Origin: Dryocola clanedunensis subsp. sulfonylureivorans
GTDB lineage: Bacteria > Pseudomonadota > Gammaproteobacteria > Enterobacterales > Enterobacteriaceae
NCBI RefSeq assembly: GCF_016756775.1
Contig: NZ_JAERMU010000015.1
Location: forward strand, 1 to 64,000
Reading direction: 5' to 3'
Length of the DNA stretch: 64,000 bases
Part shown: in pieces, positions 25,100 to 35,207 of the stretch
Numbering within the stretch: position 1 is the stretch's first letter
Layout of the letters: each line of letters begins with the position of its first letter
Made by a program: the position numbers and the translations under genes
The notes under the pieces: model-generated
What the model saw: only the letters and a program-made list of their open reading frames with translations
The model's database searches: none
What the model was told of the DNA's origin: nothing

Positions 25100-25838
25100 T
25101 AAAAAGCGGCACCAGACAGGACGCTGAAGACCCTTCCAGGCTGACCCTGCGGAGCGGCAGGCCGTAAGCGCGCTGCATGTTCTCTTCGGTCAGAACGGCA
25201 TCGGTTTCCCCCGCCAGCCATTTCCCTTCGGGCAGCAGGAGCAGCGTATGCGTCGCCACCTGCTGAGCGTGAACGGGATCGTGGGTGCTGAACACCACGC
25301 AGCGGTTTTGCCGGTGGGCCAGATCGCTTATCAGCTGCAAAACCACCTGCTGATTGGCCAGGTCCAGCGCCGAGCAGGGTTCATCCAGCAGCAGAGTCTG
25401 GCTGGCGGTAACAAGCGCTCTGGCAATCATCACCAGCTGCTGTTGGCCGCCGGAGAGCGCCGTGAATGTCTGCGAAGCCAGATGACCGATATTGAGCTGT
25501 TCGAGTGCCTCGGAGACTCGCCTACCGTCTCTGCGTCCCGGCAGGGAAAACAGCCCGACGTGGCGCGCCCGCCCCATTAGCACGACATCGCGCACGGTAT
25601 AGGGAAACGGCAGGTGAAAATGCTGTGCCACAATGCCCACGCCCCCTTCGCTGCTGAAACTCCCGCCCAGCGGCTTTAGCACGCCGCTCAGCGTGTCGAG
25701 TAGGGTGCTTTTTCCCAACCCGTTGCGTCCAAGTACGGCCCAGATTTCTCCACGCTTACAGCTGAAAGTTAACGGCTCGAAGAGCGCTTCTCTGTGCCCA
25801 TACTGAAGTTGCTGAACGCTCAGCGTTGTGGATGTCAT
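25086..25838 (-). CDS. ABC importer ATPase (BtuD/FecE/MolC type)
   Basis: 250 residues with Walker A GRNGLGKST (about residue 38), the signature LSGGQQQL, Walker B LLLDEP and the H-loop STHD. It powers the permease encoded upstream, whose stop overlaps its start by four bases (ATGA). The three genes 27881-25086 form one BtuCDF-type importer. The ModE-like operator before the first gene suggests molybdate/tungstate, as in Haemophilus MolBCA. Confidence 0.94.
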   Translation of the reverse strand: MTSTTLSVQQLQYGHREALFEPLTFSCKRGEIWAVLGRNGLGKSTLLDTLSGVLKPLGGSFSSEGGVGIVAQHFHLPFPYTVRDVVLMGRARHVGLFSLPGRRDGRRVSEALEQLNIGHLASQTFTALSGGQQQLVMIARALVTASQTLLLDEPCSALDLANQQVVLQLISDLAHRQNRCVVFSTHDPVHAQQVATHTLLLLPEGKWLAGETDAVLTEENMQRAYGLPLRRVSLEGSSASCLVPLFTIDK

Positions 25839-26839
25839 TGGCGGGCCTTACGGCTGGAGCGGATTAACAGGAAGGTGAACAGCGGCGCGCCGAGCAGCGC
25901 GGTGATGATGCCCAGCGGGATCTCCGCCTGCGTCAGGGTGCGGGCCAGGTCATCCACAACAATCATAAAGCAGCCGCCGAGCCAGAACGACGCGGGCAGC
26001 AGGCGGCGATGGTCGACCCCGACCAGCAGGCGGGCCAGATGCGGAATAACCAGCCCAACCCAGGCAATGCTGCCGCTCACGGCGACCTGGGCCGCAACCA
26101 GAATCGCGCAGCAAACTAACACCGTCCGCCGCAGCGGCACCACCCTCACGCCCAGCGCCCTGGCGTCCTTATCATTAAGCGAGAGCAAATTTATGCGCCA
26201 GCGCAGCTGGAACAACAGCGCTGTAGCAAGCGCCACCGGGACGGCAAGCATCGCGACTTTGTGCCAGTTCGCCGTCGCAAAGCTGCCCAGCAGCCAGAAG
26301 ACGATATTGGGCAGCGTCTCTTCGGTATCGGCCTGGTACTGGATCAGGCTCACCAGCGCGGCAAAAAAGCCGCTCAGAATAATGCCGGAGAGGATCAGAA
26401 TCAGCGCGTTTTCCCGCCCCTGTAACGCGGCAATCGCGTAAACCAGAATCAGCGCGGTGAGGCCAAAAGCAAAGGTTGAGCCCATCATCGCAATCGGCGG
26501 CAGGCCAAGCAGAATCGCCAGCGCGCCGCCAAAAGCGGAGCCGGAAGTGACGCCGATAATATGCGGATCCACCAGCGGATTATGAAACACCCCCTGCAAC
26601 GTAGCGCCGCATAAGCCAAGCGCACCACCCGCCAGCAGCGCAATCAGCACGCGCGGCAGCCGGACGGACCAGACAATCTGGCTCGCCATGCCTTCAGGAT
26701 GGGAGAAGTGGATGAGCTGGTGGAAAACGTCGCTCAGGGCCAGCGGATACTGCCCCAGGCACAATGAGCCAATACCCAGCACCAGCGCCGAAACGATCAG
26801 CGCCGGCTGCAGAAACAGGTCTGATTTACGGCTTAGCAT
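25835..26839 (-). CDS. ABC importer permease (BtuC/FecCD/MolB type)
   Basis: 334 residues, about ten membrane segments. Family blocks include VRLPRVLIALLAGGALGLCGATLQGVFHNPLVDPHIIGVTSGSAFG near the N-terminus and GSIAWVGLVIPHLARLLVGVDHRRLLPAS near residue 250, which couples to the ATPase. It overlaps the binding-protein gene by 14 bp and the ATPase gene by 4 bp. Substrate is inferred from the binding protein and operator. Confidence 0.95.
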   Translation of the reverse strand: MLSRKSDLFLQPALIVSALVLGIGSLCLGQYPLALSDVFHQLIHFSHPEGMASQIVWSVRLPRVLIALLAGGALGLCGATLQGVFHNPLVDPHIIGVTSGSAFGGALAILLGLPPIAMMGSTFAFGLTALILVYAIAALQGRENALILILSGIILSGFFAALVSLIQYQADTEETLPNIVFWLLGSFATANWHKVAMLAVPVALATALLFQLRWRINLLSLNDKDARALGVRVVPLRRTVLVCCAILVAAQVAVSGSIAWVGLVIPHLARLLVGVDHRRLLPASFWLGGCFMIVVDDLARTLTQAEIPLGIITALLGAPLFTFLLIRSSRKARQ

Positions 26840-27881
26840 CGGACTGCCAGGTTACCCGGTAGAAACGCTGATAGTAGTCCTGTGCCAGGGCATCAACGTC
26901 CACGTTTGTATAGGCTTTCGGATAGAGCTTTTTCGCCATCCACAGTTCGCCAACCGCCAGCGCTTCCGGCATCGGGTAGCCCCAGGCCTTAGCGTACTCA
27001 GGCATCAGCCACACGCGATGGTTTTTCACCGCATCAACGGCCTGCCAGTTGGGATCGTTCATGATCTGCGTCACCACCTGTGGGTAGCGATCCTGCACGA
27101 AGATCACCTGCGGATCCCACTGTAAAACCTGCTCCAGCGAAACCTGCCGCGCGCCCTTCACGCTTGCGGCGGCCACGTTCAGCGCCCCGGCGTGCCTCAT
27201 CATCAGGCCCGTGTATTTACCCGATCCGTAAGTATTCAGATCGGGGTTCGCCATATAAACGCGAACTCTTTTGCTATCCGGAATACCGCTCACCGGCGCG
27301 TTGTATTTTGCCCGCGCGTCGAAGGCGTATTTAATCAGCGCCTCGCCCTGGGTATTGCGGTCAACCACGTCGGCAATCAGGCGGATCCCCTGCTTCAGCC
27401 CTTCGTTGTAGGACTGCTCTTCGTCCTTCATCGTGGGGTTCATTTTGTTCTGCTGCCCCGCCGCATCTTTACGCAGCGAAATCGCCACCACCGGAATGCC
27501 CGCAGTTTGAATCTGCTGGATCATCTCCGCAGGCGCGTAGTTGGCGACAAACACCACCTGCGGATGGAGCGCCAGCAGACTTTCAATATTAGCCTGAGTA
27601 AGGTCGCCGGGCATCGGCAGAGAATTTATGGCGGGCATGAAACGAGCGAAGCCAGGGCCGAGCTGTTTCTTCCAGCTCTTCAGCACGCCAACAATGTCTT
27701 TATCAGCATCAAGCTGAACCAGAAGGTTTAGCGTCTGGTGCTGCAGGACAACAACCCGGTCAACATGGTCGGGCAACGTAACCTGACGGCCCAGCTGGTC
27801 GGTGATAACGCGATCCGCATGGGCAGAAAAAGCGAGGAAAAGCGTGGCGCAAGCGAGCGCGATACTGCGAATGGTTTGCAT
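26826..27881 (-). CDS. ABC importer periplasmic binding protein (MolA-like, TroA fold)
   Basis: 351 residues, signal peptide to about residue 22 (FSAHA). It starts DRVITDQLGRQVTLPDHVDRVVVLQHQ, as in metal-chelate/vitamin B12 binding proteins. The C-terminal block MPEYAKAWGYPMPEALAVGELWMAKKLYP resembles that of Haemophilus MolA, as far as I remember. With a perfect ModE-type palindrome 25 bp upstream of the ATG, molybdate or tungstate is the best substrate guess, as opposed to a siderophore. Confidence 0.93.
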   Translation of the reverse strand: MQTIRSIALACATLFLAFSAHADRVITDQLGRQVTLPDHVDRVVVLQHQTLNLLVQLDADKDIVGVLKSWKKQLGPGFARFMPAINSLPMPGDLTQANIESLLALHPQVVFVANYAPAEMIQQIQTAGIPVVAISLRKDAAGQQNKMNPTMKDEEQSYNEGLKQGIRLIADVVDRNTQGEALIKYAFDARAKYNAPVSGIPDSKRVRVYMANPDLNTYGSGKYTGLMMRHAGALNVAAASVKGARQVSLEQVLQWDPQVIFVQDRYPQVVTQIMNDPNWQAVDAVKNHRVWLMPEYAKAWGYPMPEALAVGELWMAKKLYPKAYTNVDVDALAQDYYQRFYRVTWQSDAKP

Positions 27882-27905
27882 AGGGAGCTTCAGGGCAAGG
27901 AGTGG

Positions 27906-27935
27906 ATTCGCTATATAGCTTATTATATAGCGAAT
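27906..27935 (-). promoter_or_regulatory. ModE-type operator of the MolABC-like operon
   Basis: ATTCGCTATATA (27906-27917) and TATATAGCGAAT (27924-27935) are exact 12-bp inverted repeats with a 6-bp spacer (GCTTAT). This matches the ModE consensus as I know it, (A)TCGNTATATA-N6-TATANCGA, in both arm sequence and spacing. It lies 25 bp upstream of the binding-protein ATG, where molybdate-loaded ModE would block transcription. Confidence 0.82.
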
Positions 27936-27947
27936 CGAGGGGCAATC

Positions 27948-29135
27948 TTAGCGCAGCGCCTCAGCGCAGGCCCAGGCCGAACTCCACGCCCACTGGAAGT
28001 TATAGCCTCCCAGCCAGCCGGTGACGTCCATCACTTCGCCGATAAAGTACAGGCCCGGCACTTTTTTGGCTTCCATGGTGCGGGATGACAGCTCGTTGGT
28101 ATCCACCCCGCCGAGGGTCACTTCTGCGGTGCGATAGCCTTCCGTGCCGTTGGGCTGTACCTGCCAGTTTTGCAGTTTATCGCAAAGCTCTTCCTGCTGG
28201 CGAACGTTAAGCTGTTTTAGCGTGACGTCCGGGATTTGCTCCAGCTGCTGCAGGCACTCCACCAGGCGTTTTGGCAGCTGCATCGCGAGGGTATTTTTCA
28301 GGCTCTGATTCGGGTGGTCGTTGCGCTGCTCGCTGAGGAACGCCTCCAGATCGGTGTCGGGAAGTAAGTTAACGCTCACATACTCACCAGGTTCCCAGTA
28401 GCTGGACAGCTGCAGCACCGCCGGACCGGAGAGGCCACGGTGAGTGAAAAGCAGGCTTTCGCGGAAGCTCACGCCATTTTCAGCGGTGATAACCGACGGC
28501 ACGGAGACGCCGGACAGCACCTGAAGCTGTTCAAGCAGCTGCTTATGCAGCGTGAACGGCACCAGGCCCGCGCGGGTGGGCAGCACCTTCAGGCCAAACT
28601 GCTCGGCCACTTTATAGCCGAATGGCGTTGCGCCCAGGCCCGGCATCGACAGCCCGCCGGAAGCAATCACTAACTTGCCGGTCCGCACGCTGTCCCCATT
28701 AAGCTGGAGGGTAAAACCCTGCTCATCGCGCTCAATGCCCAGCACTTCGCTGCGCAGGCGCGTGGTAACCTTACCTTTTTCGCACTCCGCCACCAGCATC
28801 TCGACGATCTGCTGTGCGGAGTCGTCGCAGAACAGCTGGCCGAGGGTTTTCTCGTGCCAGGCGATGCCGTGTTTATCCACCATGCCGATGAAATCCCACT
28901 GGGTATAGCGCGCCAGGGCAGATTTACAAAAATGCGGGTTCTGGCTCAGATAAGCCGCCGGCTCGGTATAAAGATTAGTAAAGTTGCAGCGACCCCCGCC
29001 AGACATGAGGATTTTACGGCCCGGTTTTTTACCATTATCGATAAGTAACACGCGGCTGCCCGCCTGCCCGGCCATTGCCGCACAGAACATTCCAGCTGCA
29101 CCCGCACCAATAATAATGGCATCAAACTTTTCCAC
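27948..29135 (-). CDS. yhiN: NAD(P)/FAD-dependent oxidoreductase YhiN
   Basis: 395 residues of the HI0933/BaiN family. The Rossmann motif IIGAGAAGMFCA is at residues 8-19, GRKILMSGGGRCNFTN near residue 40, and the C-terminal FAD block GEVMDVTGWLGGYNFQWAWSSAW is intact. The physiological substrate is not established. In E. coli yhiN is divergent from pitA, as here. Downstream lies the ModE site and the ABC importer on the same strand, which K-12 lacks here. Confidence 0.95.
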   Translation of the reverse strand: MEKFDAIIIGAGAAGMFCAAMAGQAGSRVLLIDNGKKPGRKILMSGGGRCNFTNLYTEPAAYLSQNPHFCKSALARYTQWDFIGMVDKHGIAWHEKTLGQLFCDDSAQQIVEMLVAECEKGKVTTRLRSEVLGIERDEQGFTLQLNGDSVRTGKLVIASGGLSMPGLGATPFGYKVAEQFGLKVLPTRAGLVPFTLHKQLLEQLQVLSGVSVPSVITAENGVSFRESLLFTHRGLSGPAVLQLSSYWEPGEYVSVNLLPDTDLEAFLSEQRNDHPNQSLKNTLAMQLPKRLVECLQQLEQIPDVTLKQLNVRQQEELCDKLQNWQVQPNGTEGYRTAEVTLGGVDTNELSSRTMEAKKVPGLYFIGEVMDVTGWLGGYNFQWAWSSAWACAEALR

Positions 29136-29364
29136 GACCGACTCCCGTCTATGCTTAAGGGGTGGAATTGTAAAGATCTGCGGCTGGTCGCACCAGCCTA
29201 AAGCGTGTTAACAATTGCAGGTCACTGAAAAACAAAATGTAAATATTTTCGTTGTTTAACTCTGACAGGACGAACATCAAGAAAAGTCTATATTTCTCTT
29301 GGCGCATCTGGTCGTTGTCTTACATAATGCGCCGCGTTCATGTCCTCAAAATGGCGTAACGTCT

Positions 29365-30867
29365 ATGCTACATTTGTTTGCTGGCCTCGATATGCATACG
29401 GGCCTTTTATTATTGTTAGCTCTGGCATTTGTTCTCTTCTATGAAGCGATCAACGGCTTTCATGACACTGCAAACGCAGTGGCAACCGTCATCTATACCC
29501 GCGCAATGCGATCGCAACTTGCGGTGGCAATGGCTGCGGTATTTAACTTCCTCGGCGTTCTGCTCGGTGGGCTAAGCGTGGCGTATGCGATTGTGCATAT
29601 GTTGCCAACAGACCTGCTGTTGAACGTAGGGTCCGCACATGGCCTCGCCATGGTGTTCTCTATGTTACTGGCCGCTATTATCTGGAACCTCGGCACCTGG
29701 TACTTTGGTCTGCCGGCCTCCAGCTCCCATACGCTTATCGGTGCCATCATCGGTATCGGTTTGACCAACGCACTGATGACCGGCTCCTCGGTGGTCGATG
29801 CGCTTAATATCCCGAAAGTTATCGGGATTTTCATGTCGTTAATCCTCTCCCCGATCGTGGGTCTGGTGATTGCGGGCGGACTCATCTTCTTGCTGCGTCG
29901 CTACTGGAGCGGCACGAAGAAAAAACGCCGTATCCACCTCACACCGGCCGAGCGTGAGAAGCAGGACGGCAAGAAAAAACCGCCATTCTGGACCCGTATT
30001 GCCCTGATTATTTCCGCTATTGGCGTAAGTTTCTCTCACGGTGCAAACGACGGTCAGAAAGGCATTGGTCTGATCATGCTGGTGTTGATCGGCGTGGCCC
30101 CTGCGGGCTTCGTGGTCAATATGAACGCCTCTGGTTACGATATTGCCCGTACCCGTGACGCTATCACCCACCTTGAGCAGTATTACGCTCAACACGGTGA
30201 TGCTATCCAGCACGTGGTGGATCTGAATCCGGCCATTCCAACGCCTGAAGAAGCAAAGGATGCCAGCAAACCTGCTGAATTCCACTGCGACGCAAGCCGT
30301 GCGCTGGGTGCAGTACAACGCGCCAAAACGTTGCTGGGTAACATCGACAGCTATGACAAACTAAGCGTCGAGCAGCGTAGCCATATGCGCCGCCTGCTGC
30401 TGTGTATCTCTGATACCGCTGAGAAAGCCGCTGCGCTGCCGGAAACCAAGCCGGAAGACAAACGCTTCCTGAAAGAGCTGAAAACTGACCTGCTGCATAC
30501 CATCGAGTACGCCCCTATCTGGATTATCATGGCGGTCGCTCTGGCGCTCGGCTGTGGCACCATGATTGGCTGGCGTCGTGTGGCCACCACTATCGGTGAG
30601 AAGATTGGTAAGAAAGGCATGACGTATGCGCAGGGTATGTCCGCGCAGATGACGGCCGCCGTCTCCATCGGTATTGCGAGCTACACCGGGATGCCGGTTT
30701 CCACCACCCACGTGCTCTCTTCCTCCGTTGCGGGGACGATGCTGGTTGACGGTGGGGGTCTGCAGCGTAAAACGGTCACGAATATCCTGATGGCCTGGGT
30801 GTTCACCCTGCCGGTCTCGATTTTATTGTCGGGCACGCTGTACTGGATTTCGCTGCACTTCGTGTAG
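29365..30867 (+). CDS. pitA: low-affinity phosphate transporter PitA
   Basis: 500 residues from ATG 29365 ([13 protein letters not shown]), the E. coli start; an in-frame upstream codon at 29299 is not conserved. PitA imports neutral metal-phosphate with protons and also exchanges divalent metals such as zinc. The duplicated PiT signatures are present: [15 protein letters not shown] near residue 32 and [13 protein letters not shown] near residue 222. The central cytoplasmic loop (about residues 255-375) diverges from E. coli, as is usual. Confidence 0.97.
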   Translation: MLHLFAGLDMHTGLLLLLALAFVLFYEAINGFHDTANAVATVIYTRAMRSQLAVAMAAVFNFLGVLLGGLSVAYAIVHMLPTDLLLNVGSAHGLAMVFSMLLAAIIWNLGTWYFGLPASSSHTLIGAIIGIGLTNALMTGSSVVDALNIPKVIGIFMSLILSPIVGLVIAGGLIFLLRRYWSGTKKKRRIHLTPAEREKQDGKKKPPFWTRIALIISAIGVSFSHGANDGQKGIGLIMLVLIGVAPAGFVVNMNASGYDIARTRDAITHLEQYYAQHGDAIQHVVDLNPAIPTPEEAKDASKPAEFHCDASRALGAVQRAKTLLGNIDSYDKLSVEQRSHMRRLLLCISDTAEKAAALPETKPEDKRFLKELKTDLLHTIEYAPIWIIMAVALALGCGTMIGWRRVATTIGEKIGKKGMTYAQGMSAQMTAAVSIGIASYTGMPVSTTHVLSSSVAGTMLVDGGGLQRKTVTNILMAWVFTLPVSILLSGTLYWISLHFV

Positions 30868-30878
30868 GTTGTTGCGGT

Positions 30879-30904
30879 GTCGGATGACGCTTCGCTTATC
30901 CGAC
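30879..30904. repeat. REP-like palindrome after pitA
   Basis: GTCGGAT (30879-30885) and ATCCGAC (30898-30904) form the arms around GACGCTTCGCTT. Same family as 220-247 and 32138-32206. Confidence 0.7.
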
Positions 30905-30944
30905 CTACAAAATCTGCATTTCGTGTAGCGTCAGGCAAAAAAAC

Positions 30945-30979
30945 AAAAAGCGGGTCAGTTTACTGTCCCGCTTTTTTTT
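30945..30979 (+). terminator. terminator between pitA and uspB, possibly bidirectional
   Basis: AAAAAGCGGG and CCCGCTTTTTTTT form a stem flanked by A and T runs around TCAGTTTACTGT. It can act for pitA on the plus strand and, through its left A run, for the convergent uspB. Confidence 0.88.
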
Positions 30980-31005
30980 ATGTGCTGTTTAAGCATTCGT
31001 TATCC

Positions 31006-31341
31006 CTAGTGCCAAATCATTAAGCCAATCAGGCTTATCACCACCAGGCCGCAAAGCGCGCTGGTCAGCATAAACTGGCGACGAAGCCGTTCACAGCGGC
31101 GAATAAACTCATCATCATGATGGTCCAGATAGCGCTGGGCGTAGATATAACGCACCAGACGAATCTGCTTGCTGGGCTGACCGTGGGATGTAAAAAAGCC
31201 GCCGCCGTCGACGTACTGATAAAGCAACGGATCGCATCCACGAAGCACCACTAACAAAGCGCGCAGTGAAGAGTAATAACGCGCCATATTCACCAGACAA
31301 ACTACGCAAAGCGCCCAAAAGAGCGCAACGGTGCTGATCAT
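31006..31341 (-). CDS. uspB: universal stress protein B
   Basis: 111 residues from ATG 31341 ([22 protein letters not shown]), identical in length to E. coli UspB; upstream in-frame codons to 31383 are not conserved. Two membrane segments lie at about residues 2-20 and 90-108 with a soluble middle ([14 protein letters not shown]). UspB is induced by RpoS in stationary phase and is needed for ethanol resistance. It is divergent from uspA as in E. coli. Confidence 0.96.
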   Translation of the reverse strand: MISTVALFWALCVVCLVNMARYYSSLRALLVVLRGCDPLLYQYVDGGGFFTSHGQPSKQIRLVRYIYAQRYLDHHDDEFIRRCERLRRQFMLTSALCGLVVISLIGLMIWH

Positions 31342-31685
31342 GTTTCCCCCTCGGCGTAGCCACGGAGCAGCGCTCCGGGACAACCGCTCACCCCGAATAC
31401 CTCGACAGACAGTTCAGCAATCAGAAAGCCACCGGCTCACATAACGCTTCCGGAACGGCTTCTTTAATAGTGTAGGAGATCCCCTAATTTTTTCGCCATA
31501 AGGTTAACCATAATCAAGACGGTAAACGCTATTTTTGGCTTGAATGTTTAAAAGGGTGGCGCATTGACGGGTTTTATCATTAGGGATAGGGTAGAAATAG
31601 CATCTACAATTGAAGTCCTTACGCCGGAATTTGTTCTGCGTGGGTTCCAGGCAGGTCTGTGACAACTTATGGAAGGAGTATAATT
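31342..31685. other. uspB/uspA divergent promoter region
   Basis: 344 bp without a gene, expected to hold the RpoS-dependent uspB promoter and the sigma-70 promoter of uspA. I see no further structure that I would call with confidence. Confidence 0.5.
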
Positions 31686-32123
31686 ATGGCTTACAAACAC
31701 ATTCTGATCGCGGTAGACCTCTCCCCGGAGAGCAAAGTCCTGGTGGAAAAGGCCGTGTCTATGGCTCGTCCATACAACGCGAAGGTTTCCCTGATTCATG
31801 TCGATGTAAATTACTCCGATCTCTACACCGGCTTGATCGACGTAAACCTGGGGGATATGCAAAAGCGTATTTCTGAAGAGACGCACAATGCGCTGAGCGA
31901 GCTGTCTACCGGCGCAGGCTACCCGATTACCGAGACCTTAAGCGGCAGCGGTGACCTGGGCCAGGTACTGGTCGACGCCATTAAGAAATACGATATGGAT
32001 CTGGTGGTCTGCGGCCACCATCAGGATTTCTGGAGCAAATTGATGTCCTCAGCGCGCCAGCTGATCAACACCGTACACATCGATATGTTGATTGTCCCGC
32101 TGCGTGACGAAGACGAAGATTAA
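31686..32123 (+). CDS. uspA: universal stress protein A
   Basis: 145 residues from ATG 31686, with GGAAGGAG 6 nt upstream; the frame to 31659 is not conserved. The sequence follows E. coli UspA closely: [36 protein letters not shown] and [31 protein letters not shown]. UspA is a dimeric cytoplasmic phosphoprotein induced on growth arrest. The C-terminus DEDED replaces the E. coli tail. dtpB, which follows in K-12, is missing; a BIME lies in the gap. Confidence 0.98.
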   Translation: MAYKHILIAVDLSPESKVLVEKAVSMARPYNAKVSLIHVDVNYSDLYTGLIDVNLGDMQKRISEETHNALSELSTGAGYPITETLSGSGDLGQVLVDAIKKYDMDLVVCGHHQDFWSKLMSSARQLINTVHIDMLIVPLRDEDED

Positions 32124-32137
32124 TCGTTCTTAACCGT

Positions 32138-32206
32138 AGGGCGGATAAGCGAGAGCGCCATCCGCCAGTTTCAACAGAGGGCGGATGGCGCAAGCTTATC
32201 CGCCCT
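32138..32206. repeat. BIME: paired REP elements between uspA and rsmJ
   Basis: Two inverted REP units: 32138-32166 (GGGCGGATAAGCG...GCCATCCGCC) and 32178-32206 (GGGCGGATGGCGC...TTATCCGCCC), separated by 11 bp. The whole forms a long imperfect palindrome between two convergent genes, the usual BIME setting. Confidence 0.85.
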
Positions 32207-32210
32207 GGTT

Positions 32211-32969
32211 TCAGGCTAATTCCGCGGTTCCAGAGTAAATATCAAACCGGTGTCCCTTAGTCACCACTGCATTCTTTGTTTCAACTCCCCCGAGCGGCGG
32301 CGCGTAATCCGGGCGCTTCACCACCACGCGTTTAGTTGCTAACAGGCGCGCTGGGGCAAGCAGGCCATCGGCATCTTCGTCCGGCCCCACCAGCGACTGA
32401 AACACCCGCATCTCTTTTTTCACCAGCGCGCTTTTCTGCTTGTGTGGGAACATCGGATCCAGATAAACCACCTCCGGGCGCGGCGTGATATCGCTTAACG
32501 CCGTCAGGCTTGAAGCATGGATCAGCTGCAGTCGCTCCTGCAGCCAGCCGCCGATCTCCGCGTCCTGATAACCACGGCGCAGGCCGTCATCCAGCAGCGC
32601 GGCAACCACCGGGTTACGCTCCAGCATCCGCACGCGGCAGCCCACGGACGCCAGCACAAAGGCATCCCGACCCAACCCCGCCGTGGCGTCCACCACGTCT
32701 GGCAGATAGCCGCTTTTGATACCAACGGCCTTCGCAACCGCCTCACCTCTGCCACCGCCAAACTTACGGCGATGCGCCATCGCACCAGAGACAAAATCGA
32801 CGAAAATGCCGCCGAGCTTTGGCTCATCGCGCTTGCGCAGTTCGAGGCGTTCCGGAGTAAGTACCAGCGCCATCGGGGCGTCTTCGTCGTGGGTAAGCCC
32901 CCAGCGCTCGCTCAAAAGCGATAAGGCGCCGGAGTCGGCGCCTGATTCAGTCAATAAACAGATTTTCAC
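32211..32969 (-). CDS. rsmJ: 16S rRNA m2G1516 methyltransferase RsmJ
   Basis: 252 residues from GTG 32969 ([10 protein letters not shown]), the start that aligns with E. coli RsmJ; the frame extends upstream to 33050 but overlaps prlC. SAM-binding block [19 protein letters not shown] lies near residue 105 and the catalytic region [22 protein letters not shown] near 180. RsmJ methylates N2 of G1516 in 16S rRNA. It is 25 bp downstream of prlC, in the same operon as in E. coli. Confidence 0.96.
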   Translation of the reverse strand: MKICLLTESGADSGALSLLSERWGLTHDEDAPMALVLTPERLELRKRDEPKLGGIFVDFVSGAMAHRRKFGGGRGEAVAKAVGIKSGYLPDVVDATAGLGRDAFVLASVGCRVRMLERNPVVAALLDDGLRRGYQDAEIGGWLQERLQLIHASSLTALSDITPRPEVVYLDPMFPHKQKSALVKKEMRVFQSLVGPDEDADGLLAPARLLATKRVVVKRPDYAPPLGGVETKNAVVTKGHRFDIYSGTAELA

Positions 32970-32994
32970 GAAATGGTTCAGCCCTTGATGCCCA

Positions 32995-35037
32995 TTATCC
33001 CTTGATACCATAGTGGTCGAGCATGGCATCCAGCTGCGGCTCGCGGCCACGGAAGCGTTTGAACAGCTCCATCGGCTCTTCGGAACCGCCGCGGGTCAGG
33101 ATGTTATCGAGGAAAGACTGCCCTGTTTCGCGGTTAAAGATCCCCTCTTCTTCGAAGCGGGAGAACGCATCCGCTGCCAGCACGTCGGCCCACAGGTAGC
33201 TGTAGTAGCCCGCCGCGTAGCCACCGGCAAAGATGTGGCTGAAGGCGTGCGGGAAACGGCCCCACTTCGGTGATGGCACCACGGCAACCAGCTTCTTAAT
33301 CTCTGCCAGGGTTTCCAGCACTTTCGCGCCGTGCTGCGGGTTAAACTCCGCGTGCAGACGGAAGTCGAACAGGCCGAACTCCAGCTGGCGCAGGATAAAC
33401 AGCGCCGCCTGATAGTTCTTGGCCGCCAGCATTTTCTCTAACAGCGCCTGCGGCAGCGGTTCGCCGGTTTCGAAGTGGCCGGAGATAAACGCCAGCGCCT
33501 CCGGCTCCCAGCACCAGTTTTCCATAAACTGGCTCGGCAGCTCGACCGCATCCCACGGCACGCCGTTGATGCCGGAAACGCCCGCCGTTTCGACTTTAGT
33601 CAGCATGTGGTGCAGACCGTGGCCGAACTCATGGAACAGGGTGATCACTTCGTCATGGGTGAACAGCGCGGGCTTGCCGCTGACCGGACGGTTGAAATTG
33701 CAGGTCAGGTAGGCGACCGGCTTTTGCAGTGAGCCGTCTGCCAGGCGCATCTGGCCAACGCAGTCGTCCATCCACGCCCCGCCGCGCTTGTTTTCGCGGG
33801 CGTACAGGTCGAGGTAGAAGCTGCCGCGCAGCTCGTTTTTCTCGTCGTACAGCTCGAAGAAACGGACGTCTTTGTGCCAGACGTCAATGTCCTTACGCTC
33901 TTTGGCAGTGATGCCATAGATGCGCTTCACGACTTCGAACAGGCCAGCTACGGCGCGGTCTTCCGGGAAGTACGGGCGTAGCTGTTCGTCGCTGATGCTG
34001 TACAAATGCTGCTTCTGCTTTTCGCTGTAGTAGGTGATATCCCACGGCTCCAGCTCATCAACGGTAAACTCTTTCTTCGCGAAGGCACGCAGCTGCGCCA
34101 GTTCGGCTTCGCCCTGCGGACGCGCGCGTTTGGCGAGATCGGTCAGAAACTCCAGCACCTGCTGCGGATTTTCCGCCATCTTGGTCGCCAGTGATTTTTC
34201 AGCGTAGTTGCCAAAGCCCAGCAGCTCCGCCAGCTCGTGGCGCAGTGCCAGAATTTCTTCCATGACCGGGGTGTTATCCCACTTGCCCGCATTTGGCCCC
34301 TGGTCGGAGGCGCGAGTGGCATAGGCACGGTACATTTCTTCACGCAGGGCACGGTTGTCGCAGTAAGTGAGCACTGGCAAATAGCTTGGAATATCCAGCG
34401 TCAGCAGCCAGCCGTCCTGCTCTTTCGCTTCCGCCTGGGCGCGGGCCGCCGCCAGCGCGCTTTCCGGCATCCCGGACAGTTCGGCTTCGTCAGTAATCAG
34501 CTTCGACCAGCCCATGGTCGCATCAAGCACGTTGTTGCTGTAGGTAGAGCCCAGCTCGGAAAGACGGGCGGCGATTTCACCGTAGCGCGTCTGTTTTTCC
34601 TTCGGCAGGCCGATGCCGGACAGTTCGAAATCACGCAGCGCGTTATCAACGGCTTTTTTCTCCGCCACGCTCAGTGCGGCATAGTTGGCACCGTCACGCA
34701 GATCGCGATAGGCCTGATACAGCCCTTCGTGCTGACCGACCCAGGTGCTGTATTCGGACAGCAGCGGCAGCGTCTGCTCGTAGGCTTCACGCAGCTCCGG
34801 GCTGTTCTGCACGGAATTCAGATGGCTGACCGGCGAGAAAATACGCCCCAGACGATCGTCCACTTCCGCCAGCGGCTGGCAAAGGTTCTGCCAGCTGTAC
34901 GGCGCGCCCTGCGCCACCACGTTTTCCACCGCAGCACGGCAGTCGTCCAGCGCCTTTGTCACGGCCGGGACAACATGTTCAGGTTTGAGGGAAGAAAACG
35001 GAGGAAGCTCGAAAGGGGTCAACAATGGATTAGTCAT
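32995..35037 (-). CDS. prlC: oligopeptidase A
   Basis: 680 residues from ATG 35037 ([14 protein letters not shown]), the E. coli length. The M3 metallopeptidase zinc motif HEFGH (in [16 protein letters not shown], near residue 470) is intact. PrlC degrades signal-peptide fragments and small peptides in the cytoplasm. A heat-shock promoter lies upstream (35103-35130). It is divergent from rlmJ. Confidence 0.97.
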   Translation of the reverse strand: MTNPLLTPFELPPFSSLKPEHVVPAVTKALDDCRAAVENVVAQGAPYSWQNLCQPLAEVDDRLGRIFSPVSHLNSVQNSPELREAYEQTLPLLSEYSTWVGQHEGLYQAYRDLRDGANYAALSVAEKKAVDNALRDFELSGIGLPKEKQTRYGEIAARLSELGSTYSNNVLDATMGWSKLITDEAELSGMPESALAAARAQAEAKEQDGWLLTLDIPSYLPVLTYCDNRALREEMYRAYATRASDQGPNAGKWDNTPVMEEILALRHELAELLGFGNYAEKSLATKMAENPQQVLEFLTDLAKRARPQGEAELAQLRAFAKKEFTVDELEPWDITYYSEKQKQHLYSISDEQLRPYFPEDRAVAGLFEVVKRIYGITAKERKDIDVWHKDVRFFELYDEKNELRGSFYLDLYARENKRGGAWMDDCVGQMRLADGSLQKPVAYLTCNFNRPVSGKPALFTHDEVITLFHEFGHGLHHMLTKVETAGVSGINGVPWDAVELPSQFMENWCWEPEALAFISGHFETGEPLPQALLEKMLAAKNYQAALFILRQLEFGLFDFRLHAEFNPQHGAKVLETLAEIKKLVAVVPSPKWGRFPHAFSHIFAGGYAAGYYSYLWADVLAADAFSRFEEEGIFNRETGQSFLDNILTRGGSEEPMELFKRFRGREPQLDAMLDHYGIKG

Positions 35038-35102
35038 AAGCGCGGTTCCTGTAATTGGGCAAGTTGAGCGCTCATCTGGCGCTCTCAAAGGCAATCTCTT
35101 TA

Positions 35103-35130
35103 ACATGAGGCTTAGTGTAGTTAATTTCAA
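35103..35130 (-). promoter_or_regulatory. sigma-32 promoter of prlC
   Basis: On the minus strand TTGAAA (35130-35125) is followed after 14 bp by CCTCATGT (35110-35103), matching the sigma-32 pattern (C)TTGAAA-N13/14-CCCCATNT. E. coli prlC (opdA) is a known heat-shock gene, which supports the call. Confidence 0.65.
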
Positions 35131-35207
35131 TGCCGGGCGAAGGGCATAAGGCTGTATACTGTGCAGATTAGTTGTTCTTCTTTTGTCTTTTGGAAACCCT
35201 GCAAGCC

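Noticed and set aside
25086-27881. siderophore or cobalamin importer
   Set aside because: Fold alone would allow it, but no TonB receptor gene or Fur/B12 signal is seen and the ModE-type operator points to molybdate or tungstate.
27906-27935. intrinsic terminator after yhiN
   Set aside because: The palindrome is AT-rich at its centre with no T tract, and its sequence and spacing match ModE sites much better.
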